From an uncultured Candidatus Saccharibacteria bacterium (GTDB lineage Bacteria > Patescibacteriota > Saccharimonadia > Saccharimonadales > Saccharimonadaceae), in contig CAMYXA010000004.1 in assembly GCA_947302975.1 (NCBI GenBank), positions 1 through 53,445 on the forward strand: a stretch of 53,445 nucleotides of DNA, in the 5' to 3' direction. The notes under the pieces were generated by a model. That model was not told where the DNA came from. It was given only the letters and a program-made list of their open reading frames with translations, and searched no databases. The number at the start of each line of letters is the position of its first letter. Position 1 is the stretch's first letter. A program made the translations under genes and the position numbers. Below, one piece after another: positions 1-6,135 of this stretch.

Positions 1-52
1 TCTGACCTCGTCTACGTCAAAGACGCGCTCTAGCCAACTGAGCTAACCGCCC
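1..52 (-). tRNA. tRNA-Val(GAC), 3' part outside window
   Basis: Read on the minus strand, the 5' half of a tRNA is clear: acceptor strand GGGCGGT, D-arm with AGCTCAGTTGG, and anticodon stem CGTCT/AGACG around loop TTGACGT, giving anticodon GAC (valine). The variable loop is present but the T-arm and 3' end lie beyond base 1. A promoter sits 28 bases upstream (80-108). Confidence 0.88.
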
Positions 53-79
53 AAATTGTTAAATATGCCTTATCTTTTA

Positions 80-108
80 ATTATACCACAGATTCGGCAT
101 TTTGTAAA
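80..108 (-). promoter_or_regulatory. Promoter of tRNA-Val
   Basis: On the minus strand, TTTACA (103-108) and TATAAT (80-85) are separated by 17 bp, with TATAAT preceded by TGG (extended -10). The tRNA 5' end is 27 bases further on. Confidence 0.7.
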
Positions 109-179
109 TAAGGGGTCAAAATCCCCGAACATTTCGATTATAGCACGATTGAATAAAAAATCTAGAGCATTTCTCGTGG

Positions 180-185
180 TATAAT
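180..185 (+). promoter_or_regulatory. Extended -10 box of murT
   Basis: TGG-TATAAT lies 9 bases before the murT ATG. There is no -35 match at 17 bp and no Shine-Dalgarno sequence, so the mRNA would have almost no leader. Confidence 0.6.
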
Positions 186-194
186 AAGATTAAG

Positions 195-1430
195 ATGAAA
201 CATCTCAGTATTTTTCTTGGCAAAAGCGTCCAAAGACTCACGAGTCTAAAGAAGACTGGTGGCTCCGCTTTGCCTGGTCTTATTGTCGAAAAAACCGACC
301 CAAAATTCATCGGCAAAATTCTCTCGAAACTTCCATACGGAGTCGTTGTTGTCTCTGGTACGAACGGAAAAACCACCACCACGAAAGTTATCTCCGAACT
401 TTTCGAAAAGAACGGCCTCAAGGTCTTCACGAATAAAACCGGCAGCAACTTTGTACGCGGCGTAATCTCGGCAATCCTAAAAAACATCAAACTAACCGGA
501 AAATTTGACTATGACATTGCTGTATTGGAACTTGACGAAGCCCATGCCGTGAAATTCAGTGAAGTTGCACCAATCGATTATGCTTTGCTCCTAAATGTCC
601 AGCGCGACCAACTCGATCGCTTCGGCGAAATCGATCACACCGCTGACCTCCTTCAGAAAATCGCTTCAAAAACCAAGAAAACCACTATCTTAAATCGCGA
701 AGATCCGCGTGTTTCGAAAATTAAAGCCAAAAACACGAAATTCTTTGGTCTCTCCAAAGAAATGCTAGATAAATTCCCGTCCGACGATGACCTGATCGAA
801 AAATCTGAGATTAAAGTTTCGGATCAGCCTGCTGCGGTAATCTTGAAAAACCTAAAAGGTAACACCGCAACCTATCAAGTCGGCGAGGAATCGGAATCTG
901 TCGAGCTGGAACTAAAAGGCATCTATAACGCCTATAATGTTGCCGGCGCCCTGGCGCTTGTCGCAGAGGTTTTAAAAGATAAAAATCCAAAAGAACTAGT
1001 CGGGGAACTAAAAGATATTAAATCGGCTTTTGGCCGCGGTGAAGTTCTGAAGGTGGGCGACACTGAAGTCGAAATTTTGCTCGTCAAAAATCCGTCTGCC
1101 TTTCAGCTTAGCCTTGCTTCGTTCGCGGACAAAGATCATGATTATATGATCGCCATAAACGACAACATCGCAGATGGTCGTGATGTTTCCTGGCTCTGGA
1201 ATGTAGATTTTAGCGGCCTCAAAAATGTCAAAGTCGTTTCCGGAATTCGTGCTACGGACATGGCGCTTCGCCTAAAGTATGACAACGTTGAATTTGGCGA
1301 AGTTGAGGAAGATCTCGAAAAGGCTATCAAGAAGCTTGTAAAGTCTGGCCCAAACAAAAAGCGCATCTTTACGACCTACACTGCCATGCTTGAAATCCGC
1401 AAAATCATCTCAGGAAGGAGTTTGCTATGA
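195..1430 (+). CDS. murT: Lipid II isoglutaminyl synthase, ligase subunit MurT
   Basis: MurT activates the alpha-carboxyl of D-Glu in the peptidoglycan stem peptide with ATP. Its partner GatD supplies ammonia, giving D-isoglutamine. The 411-residue protein has the Mur-ligase P-loop GTNGKTT at residues 55-61, a central ligase domain, and a C-terminal DUF1727-type region with DGRDVSWLWNVDF, where family members carry a catalytic Asp. The gene overlaps gatD by four bases (ATGA), the usual murT-gatD arrangement. Its TGA stop shows that UGA is not reassigned here. Oddity: the protein contains no cysteine, so the Cys4 zinc ribbon of staphylococcal and pneumococcal MurT is missing. The start follows a -10 box by 9 bases, without a Shine-Dalgarno sequence. 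Confidence 0.9.
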   Translation: MKHLSIFLGKSVQRLTSLKKTGGSALPGLIVEKTDPKFIGKILSKLPYGVVVVSGTNGKTTTTKVISELFEKNGLKVFTNKTGSNFVRGVISAILKNIKLTGKFDYDIAVLELDEAHAVKFSEVAPIDYALLLNVQRDQLDRFGEIDHTADLLQKIASKTKKTTILNREDPRVSKIKAKNTKFFGLSKEMLDKFPSDDDLIEKSEIKVSDQPAAVILKNLKGNTATYQVGEESESVELELKGIYNAYNVAGALALVAEVLKDKNPKELVGELKDIKSAFGRGEVLKVGDTEVEILLVKNPSAFQLSLASFADKDHDYMIAINDNIADGRDVSWLWNVDFSGLKNVKVVSGIRATDMALRLKYDNVEFGEVEEDLEKAIKKLVKSGPNKKRIFTTYTAMLEIRKIISGRSLL

Positions 1431-2140
1431 CAATCAATATCCTCCATCTCTATCCAAAAGAAATGAATCTTTATGGTGACCACGGCAACATTTTGGCCCT
1501 AACTCGTCGCCTCGAGTGGCGCGGCCACAAAACAAACGTAATTCATTATGAGCCGGGTATGGAAATTCCAAAAGACGTCGATATTATTTTTGGCGGCGGC
1601 GGCCAGGATTCCGGGCAGGGAAAAATCGAGAAAGATTTAAAGAAAATCGCCAAAGTTCTGAAAGAGAAAATCGAAGCTGGCGTGCCAACGCTTCTTATCT
1701 GCGGCCTCTATCAGCTCATGGGTAAATACTTTGAAACCGCCGAGGGTCAGAGAATCGAAGGAACCGGCGTACTCGACCTATACACCAAGGCCGGACCGAC
1801 TCGCCTCATTGGTAACATCGTCATAGACTCAGAAGTATTTGGCGAAGTTGTCGGCTATGAAAACCACTCTGGGCTCACCTATCTTGGTGAGGGTCTAAAA
1901 CCGTTCGGCGAAGTAAAAATTGGTGACGGCAACAACGACAAAGATTCTGGCGAAGGAGTCAGATATAAGAACTGTATCGGTACCTATCTTCACGGTCCAA
2001 TCCTGCCAAAGAATCCAAAAGTTACGGATTTCTTAATCAAGACTGCCCTAAAAAACAAGGGTGAATCCATTGACTTGAGGCCGCTAGACGATGCGGTTGA
2101 AAACAAAGCCCATAAAGTCGCCGCTTCAAGACCACGCTAA
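1427..2140 (+). CDS. gatD: Lipid II isoglutaminyl synthase, glutaminase subunit GatD
   Basis: GatD is a class I glutamine amidotransferase-like subunit that hydrolyses glutamine and passes ammonia to MurT. The 237-residue length is close to known GatD proteins. The nucleophile is Cys92 in LLICGLYQLMG and the histidine is His189 in TYLHGP; both sit at the spacing seen in staphylococcal GatD (family knowledge). The N-terminal stretch INILHLYPKEMNLYGDHGN is typical of GatD/CobB-like amidotransferases. Translation is probably coupled to murT through the ATGA overlap. The gene ends just before the promoter of the first FISUMP gene, so murT-gatD forms a two-gene unit. Confidence 0.92.
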   Translation: MTINILHLYPKEMNLYGDHGNILALTRRLEWRGHKTNVIHYEPGMEIPKDVDIIFGGGGQDSGQGKIEKDLKKIAKVLKEKIEAGVPTLLICGLYQLMGKYFETAEGQRIEGTGVLDLYTKAGPTRLIGNIVIDSEVFGEVVGYENHSGLTYLGEGLKPFGEVKIGDGNNDKDSGEGVRYKNCIGTYLHGPILPKNPKVTDFLIKTALKNKGESIDLRPLDDAVENKAHKVAASRPR

Positions 2141-2142
2141 TC

Positions 2143-2171
2143 TTGACTTTTTATACCTCTTATGCTATGTT
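2143..2171 (+). promoter_or_regulatory. Promoter of first FISUMP gene
   Basis: TTGACT (2143-2148), 17 bp, TATGTT (2166-2171). It starts three bases after the gatD stop. The same TTGACT plus TTATGCTA layout recurs before the second FISUMP gene (4366). Confidence 0.65.
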
Positions 2172-2196
2172 AGACATAGATAAAGGTCATACAAAA

Positions 2197-3738
2197 ATGA
2201 AAAAACAAACAAAAAAATCTTTGGCACTTGCTGCTTTAGCAATTCCTTTTGCTATGTCTAGCAGCGCCTTTGCCGAAACCTCCGGCACCACAACTGTCAA
2301 CATCGAGGTTGACGAAACTCTGTCACTAGTTCTCAGCACGGACAACATTAATTTTAATGCTATCGGTGGCGAGCTCATGACGAACAACATGACGATTACC
2401 GGCTCGACCAACTCCGCCGCTGGCTACTCTATAAGCGTGAACACGAATAATGATTATACCGAGTTGAAGCATTCCAATACGAATGTCTCAGCTTCTGTTC
2501 CAACCTTGTCTTCTGCAACAACCATGGCTTCATTCCCGGACATTGCCTGGGGTTACACTAATTCTCTAGCTAATGCAAGCGACATAGTTTCAAACGACAC
2601 GACCTTTAATCCAATACCGGCAGTAGCTACAAAGATTTTCCAATCTTCAGCAAACGGTTCATCGAACCATATTTTCACAACCGGCATCAAGGCCAACAAT
2701 AGCCTTCCAGCCGGTACCTACTCAAATGACCTTCTCTTTACAATCGTTGCAAATCCAGTACCACAAAACAATATCGAAACCGGAATGAATGATGATGGTG
2801 TTGAACCAATCATTGATCCAATTTCTGGTAATCCTTACTTCCCAATGCAGGGTATGACCCCAGAAATCTGCCAAGCTGCAACCCTCGAGGAGCAAGTTCA
2901 ACTCATCGATATCCGCGATAAGAAACTTTACTGGGTTACAAAACTCGCTGACGGAAATTGTTGGATGACGCAAAACCTTGACTTCGACATTCCTTCTACT
3001 GCGCTTTCGTCGACCACTACAAACTTAACTCAATATGGTGTTGATGGATATACAGCCAGCGAAGGGTATAGCAAGGACGGGGATATTATCTATTGGACGC
3101 CAAACAGTGCCACCATTCCAGCATCAGCCATTGGCACTACTGGCACCATTTCTGGCTGGCAAGTAGATCATGATCATCCGTACTCAGCAGACCCAGGCAC
3201 TTGGTATAGTACAGATACCTGGTATGACAATGACACTGAAACTAATTATCTAGCAGGCAACCAAGGCGATAAATTCTCTAGAACCCCATACTCTGGGAAT
3301 GGTGCTCACGGGCATGTGGGTAACTATTATAACTGGTCTGCCGCGATTGCGACAAACGATGCTTCTGGCTACACTAGCTCGACATATCAAAATTTATCAG
3401 AGAATCCGAAGAACTCTATCTGTCCAAAAGGCTGGAGATTGCCAGTTATAGCTGAATACTCAAATGGTGAATTGGGTGCCAATGAATTCTACAACCTGGG
3501 TTATAGCTATGGCAGCACGAGCAATGATGAGCATATTTCTGGAAGTCCAGTCTGGTTAATCCGCACCGGTTGGGTTACTGGCGGCCTAAGCAGCGCCGGT
3601 AGCAACGGTTTGTATTGGTCTAGCACTGTCGCCAACGAGATGAGTGCGCACGATCTCTACTTCCATCACTGGGGCTTTAATCCAAAAAACTACTACGGCA
3701 AAGGTAACGGTGCATCCATTCGCTGCGTCGCCGAGTAA
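2197..3738 (+). CDS. Secreted FISUMP-domain surface protein 1
   Basis: The start is taken at 2197 (MKKQTKKS), because AAAGGT precedes it and an ATG further upstream would place coding sequence inside the promoter. The 513-residue product has a Sec signal peptide (about 1-26, cleavage after AFA), then a Ser/Thr/Asn-rich, probably all-beta domain to about 185. The C-terminal half is a FISUMP domain (Fibrobacter succinogenes major paralogous domain, TIGR02145-type), with DIRDKKLYWVTKLADGNCWM, SICPKGWRLP, YWSSTV and the terminal IRCVAE. It has exactly four cysteines, at positions shared with the 6136 paralogue. No sorting signal, lipobox or C-terminal anchor is seen. FISUMP proteins are extracellular; a role in attachment to host or partner cells is inference. 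Confidence 0.85.
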   Translation: MKKQTKKSLALAALAIPFAMSSSAFAETSGTTTVNIEVDETLSLVLSTDNINFNAIGGELMTNNMTITGSTNSAAGYSISVNTNNDYTELKHSNTNVSASVPTLSSATTMASFPDIAWGYTNSLANASDIVSNDTTFNPIPAVATKIFQSSANGSSNHIFTTGIKANNSLPAGTYSNDLLFTIVANPVPQNNIETGMNDDGVEPIIDPISGNPYFPMQGMTPEICQAATLEEQVQLIDIRDKKLYWVTKLADGNCWMTQNLDFDIPSTALSSTTTNLTQYGVDGYTASEGYSKDGDIIYWTPNSATIPASAIGTTGTISGWQVDHDHPYSADPGTWYSTDTWYDNDTETNYLAGNQGDKFSRTPYSGNGAHGHVGNYYNWSAAIATNDASGYTSSTYQNLSENPKNSICPKGWRLPVIAEYSNGELGANEFYNLGYSYGSTSNDEHISGSPVWLIRTGWVTGGLSSAGSNGLYWSSTVANEMSAHDLYFHHWGFNPKNYYGKGNGASIRCVAE

Positions 3739-3792
3739 AACCTAGGCTTTTTACGGTATAGCCGAAAGCGGATTCCAAAAACACCAAGGGGG

Positions 3793-3820
3793 TTGATTTT
3801 GGAGCCCTATATGCTAATAA
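3793..3820 (+). promoter_or_regulatory. Possible promoter for structured RNA
   Basis: TTGATT (3793-3798), 16 bp, then TAATAA (3815-3820) preceded by TGC as an extended -10. It would start RNA near 3827, just upstream of the hairpins at 3904-3954. Confidence 0.4.
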
Positions 3821-3826
3821 TCTCAG

Positions 3827-3955
3827 CGGGTTGGAGAAAATTTTAGTTGTTCTGTCTGTGGGGCCCGTTAATTCCAAATGGGAATATTTGGACGTGGTGG
3901 TAGGGGTCTCACTGAACGGCAGTCAGGAATGTTAGAGACTCCTGGGAAGGAGATT
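3827..3955 (+). ncRNA. Structured leader with Shine-Dalgarno sequestration potential
   Basis: GGGGTCTC (3903-3910) can pair with GAGACTCC (3935-3942) around an inner hairpin ACTG-aacgg-CAGT. The CTCC of that second arm can instead pair with the GGAG of the ribosome binding site (GGAAGGAG, about 3945-3952) of the small ORF at 3956. The two pairings exclude each other, the layout of a translational switch. No known riboswitch consensus was recognised. Confidence 0.35.
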
Positions 3956-4042
3956 ATGAGCTTAGAACTTAAGATATTGAAGTTCAAAATCAAACTTTCT
4001 GTAAGAAGATCAAAAACTAAAAAAGTGACTAGCAGGAACTAG
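3956..4042 (+). CDS. Small basic peptide, 28 residues
   Basis: ATG preceded at 3-4 bases by GGAAGGAG, one of the strongest ribosome binding sites in the window. The 28-residue product starts MSLELKILKFKIKLSVRRSK and ends in TSRN, with about ten Lys/Arg and no cysteine. Its last codons overlap the terminator stem of the opposite-strand small RNA. It could be a leader peptide, a toxin-like peptide or a chance ORF. Only the binding site and upstream structure support translation. Confidence 0.35.
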   Translation: MSLELKILKFKIKLSVRRSKTKKVTSRN

Positions 4043-4047
4043 TCACT
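4016..4047 (-). terminator. Terminator of minus-strand small RNA
   Basis: Nine-base perfect stem (4024-4032 with 4039-4047), six-base loop, then TTTTTTAGTTTTTG on the minus strand. The plus strand lacks a T-run after it, so it acts leftward. Confidence 0.7.
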
Positions 4048-4092
4048 CCAACACAAACACCGCGTCATCACCCTGAGGGTGATGCGGTTTAT
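4018..4092 (-). ncRNA. Candidate ~75-nt small RNA with two hairpins
   Basis: On the minus strand an extended -10 (TGATATAAT, 4099-4104) is followed by a hairpin of ATCACCC/GGGTGAT extended by CCGC/GCGG around a 3-base bulge. After a short linker comes a perfect terminator, AGTGACTAG-ttcctg-CTAGTCACT with a T-run (4047-4016). No ORF longer than three codons begins in it. This promoter-RNA-terminator unit is complete by itself. No known family was recognised. Confidence 0.5.
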
Positions 4093-4134
4093 GAAATCAT
4101 TATATCACAAAAAACCACAATCTTCAATAGTAAA

Positions 4135-4170
4135 GGGGGCTCCGGGACGCTCACTTCGTTCGCTAGCCGT
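4135..4170. repeat. REP-like imperfect palindrome
   Basis: GGCT (4138-4141) and AGCC (4165-4168) flank a GC-rich imperfect palindrome containing CGCTCACTTCGTTCGCT. It is non-coding and its style (GGCTCCGG side) recalls the palindrome inserted in pheT at 53006. Relatedness of the two is a guess. Confidence 0.3.
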
Positions 4171-4189
4171 CACCACACAAAAAAAACAA

Positions 4190-4212
4190 AAAATAACCCT
4201 CTGGGTTATTTT
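4190..4212 (-). terminator. Terminator after tRNA-Phe
   Basis: AAAATAACCC/GGGTTATTTT with a 3-base loop, followed on the minus strand by a T-rich run. It ends the leftward tRNA-Phe transcript. Confidence 0.7.
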
Positions 4213-4225
4213 CTTGTTTTTTGCT

Positions 4226-4301
4226 TGGTGGCTCCGGTCGGACTTGAACCAACGACACAAGGCTCTTCAGGCCTCTGCTCTACCAACTGAGCTACAGAGC
4301 C
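4226..4301 (-). tRNA. tRNA-Phe(GAA)
   Basis: Complete cloverleaf on the minus strand: acceptor GGCTCTG/CGGAGCC with one G-T pair, D-arm AGCTCAGTTGGTAGAGC, anticodon loop CTGAAGA (GAA), T-arm with GGTTCAAGTCC. The CCA end is encoded (4226-4228). It sits between two FISUMP genes and is transcribed against them. Confidence 0.95.
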
Positions 4302-4312
4302 AAGCTTAGATA

Positions 4313-4340
4313 ATTATATCATGCCGAGCAGAAAATACAA
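4313..4340 (-). promoter_or_regulatory. Promoter of tRNA-Phe
   Basis: Minus strand TTGTAT (4335-4340), 16 bp, TATAAT (4313-4318) preceded by TGA (extended -10). The tRNA starts 11 bases after the -10 box. Confidence 0.65.
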
Positions 4341-4365
4341 CCATCTCTTTGTGTAAGTGCCTCGA

Positions 4366-4394
4366 TTGACTTCGCATCTCCCTTATGCTAATCT
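4366..4394 (+). promoter_or_regulatory. Promoter of second FISUMP gene
   Basis: TTGACT (4366-4371). At 17 bp the -10 would be TAATCT (4389-4394), a weak match. The flanking TTATGCTA copies the layout of the promoter at 2143, which supports the location. Confidence 0.5.
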
Positions 4395-4409
4395 TGAAAG
4401 AGAAAAGTT

Positions 4410-6065
4410 ATGCAAAAGGTGAGAGGAAATTTAAGCAAAACTTTTATACTCGTATTGTTTGCAATTATTTTTGCTACTCCAGATTTGGCTCATGCTGAAA
4501 CCTCTAGCTCCTCAACGATTTCTTTTGATGTTGGTGAAACCATTTCAATAGTCCTCGGTTCGGAATCTATCAATTTCTCTAGCACAGACAACGAACTTAT
4601 GTCTCGTAATATGACCGTGACTGGCTCAACGAACTCTGCTGCTGGCTACACGATTTCTCTTAACACGAGCAACAACTATACAGATTTGAAACATACGAAT
4701 CCAGGTGTCCAGGCTGTCATCCCGACCATCTCCGAGGATACCTCAGTAGCGAATTTCCCGTCCAATTATTGGGGCTACACGGAAGGCTTATCAACAGCAA
4801 ATTCTGTGCCAACCAACGAAACGATCTTTAAACCAATCCCACTAAATCCAACCAATATCTTCGCAACGGCCGAAAACGGCGATGCCACCCACATTTTTAC
4901 TACCGGTATTAAGACAGATAGCTCGCTTCCGGCCGGTCTGTATTCTAACGAGTTGGTCTTTACAATTGTTGCAAAAATAGTCCTTCCGACTCCGCCAGGG
5001 ACCGAAGGCGGTAGTATTAATGATCCGGGCGGCGGAAACTCTGGCCAAGTCTATCCAGCAAATTCGCTCGCTCGCGCATTTGAGCTTGCCTATGTCTCAG
5101 CTGGTAAGCCAATATATGTTAGCGACTCAGACGCAGCTATCGGTTGGCGCCCAATGGTTGAAAATGAAGATATTACTGGCCGTAGTGTTCGTTTTGCTAT
5201 CCAAGACATTGACCTTACATTCACGGATGGCCTCGTAACCCATAGTGTTTGCGAGTGGGCTGCTCAATCCACTAATGCATTAGCCATTGATTTGCGTGAT
5301 GGTACATCATATAGAGTTGGTAAGCTCAAGGATAATCGATGCTGGATACTAGATAACCTGGCGCTCAACCCAACCTTGCAGACCGCAAAAACCCGCATGG
5401 TCGGAAACACCAACGGTAGTGACGCCGCGGTAAATAATTTCATTAACGGCGGTGGTGGGCAATCCGGATGGTCTACCGGTGCTGTAGCGTACGAGGGCAG
5501 TTCTAGTGTTTATAATCAACCACGCATCCAGACGGGCAGCATGAATAGCTTGCCGCAGGGCAACGATCCACTCGCTGCTGAAGTTGCCGCAGGGGGATGG
5601 AAAACCGGCGTCTATTATAACTACTGTGCTGCTACCCTGGGAACATATTGCTATGGCGAAAACAGCGGTATTGATAAGAACCCAAATTCCGCAATTGATG
5701 CCGAATTCGATATTTGTCCAAAAGGGTGGAGATTGCCAACTGGTGGGCCAATATCCTCTGTTGGAACCAATGCTGGTGGAGGCGAATGGCAACTTGCATA
5801 TGATGCTTATGAGAGCGAAGGTGATAGTGACGCGCAGTACTTTGCTTTCAGGAGGGCCCATCAATTGCCTCTGGGTGGATACTATAGCTGGGGTGGCGCC
5901 TATCAATCTGGTGTAAGCTTGTCGGTGTGGTCTTCGACTTTTTATGACAGCAACTATGCATATTACCTGACCATGTTTTCTAACGATAGCGAGGGCAACG
6001 TAGCTAGGCTGCAGAACGCCAACTATCGCACTGGTGGCCGTTCGGTGCGCTGCGTAGCTAAATAG
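4410..6065 (+). CDS. Secreted FISUMP-domain surface protein 2
   Basis: 551 residues. A signal peptide (about 1-29, cleavage after AHA) is followed by the same N-terminal beta-type domain as its neighbours, with SINFS, NSAAGYTISLNTSN and LPAGLYSNELVFTIVAK. A Gly/Pro-rich linker (about 195-215) leads to a FISUMP domain with IDLRDGTSYRVGKLKDNRCW, DICPKGWRLP and VRCVAK. It differs from paralogues 1 and 3 in the middle of the FISUMP domain and has six cysteines instead of four, the extra pair being in NYCAATLGTYCYG. It has its own promoter and no terminator before the promoter of the third gene. An extracellular location is well supported; ligand and function are unknown. Confidence 0.83.
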   Translation: MQKVRGNLSKTFILVLFAIIFATPDLAHAETSSSSTISFDVGETISIVLGSESINFSSTDNELMSRNMTVTGSTNSAAGYTISLNTSNNYTDLKHTNPGVQAVIPTISEDTSVANFPSNYWGYTEGLSTANSVPTNETIFKPIPLNPTNIFATAENGDATHIFTTGIKTDSSLPAGLYSNELVFTIVAKIVLPTPPGTEGGSINDPGGGNSGQVYPANSLARAFELAYVSAGKPIYVSDSDAAIGWRPMVENEDITGRSVRFAIQDIDLTFTDGLVTHSVCEWAAQSTNALAIDLRDGTSYRVGKLKDNRCWILDNLALNPTLQTAKTRMVGNTNGSDAAVNNFINGGGGQSGWSTGAVAYEGSSSVYNQPRIQTGSMNSLPQGNDPLAAEVAAGGWKTGVYYNYCAATLGTYCYGENSGIDKNPNSAIDAEFDICPKGWRLPTGGPISSVGTNAGGGEWQLAYDAYESEGDSDAQYFAFRRAHQLPLGGYYSWGGAYQSGVSLSVWSSTFYDSNYAYYLTMFSNDSEGNVARLQNANYRTGGRSVRCVAK

Positions 6066-6080
6066 ACGCCTAATCATCTC

Positions 6081-6109
6081 TTGACAAAATCCCAGTTTTC
6101 GCTTATACT
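6081..6109 (+). promoter_or_regulatory. Promoter of third FISUMP gene
   Basis: TTGACA (6081-6086), exactly 17 bp, TATACT (6104-6109): a near-consensus promoter. AAAGGT precedes the ATG at 6136. Confidence 0.8.
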
Positions 6110-6135
6110 TATTTACAGATAAAGGTCAAACAAAA

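Larger units (their letters stand above)
3739..4225. other. 490-base gene-poor region between FISUMP genes
   Basis: There is no long ORF on either strand. On the plus strand there is a possible promoter (3793-3820), a structured stretch (3827-3955) and a 28-codon ORF with a strong ribosome binding site (3956-4042). On the minus strand a promoter (4099-4104), a two-hairpin RNA and a terminator define a roughly 75-base small RNA. A REP-like repeat (4135-4170) and the tRNA-Phe terminator (4190-4212) fill the rest. Conserved cores of tmRNA, RNase P RNA and 4.5S RNA were looked for and not seen. Confidence 0.6.

Noticed and set aside
3739-4100. tmRNA, RNase P RNA or 4.5S RNA in the gap between FISUMP genes
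   Set aside because: The conserved cores (tmRNA 5' GGGG-CUG region and tag frame, RNase P GAGGAAAGUCC, SRP GGAAG-AGCAG loop) are not found on either strand.
5349-6077. 242-residue minus-strand ORF opposite FISUMP protein 2
   Set aside because: Antisense to a well-supported gene, no promoter or ribosome binding site, no recognisable domain.
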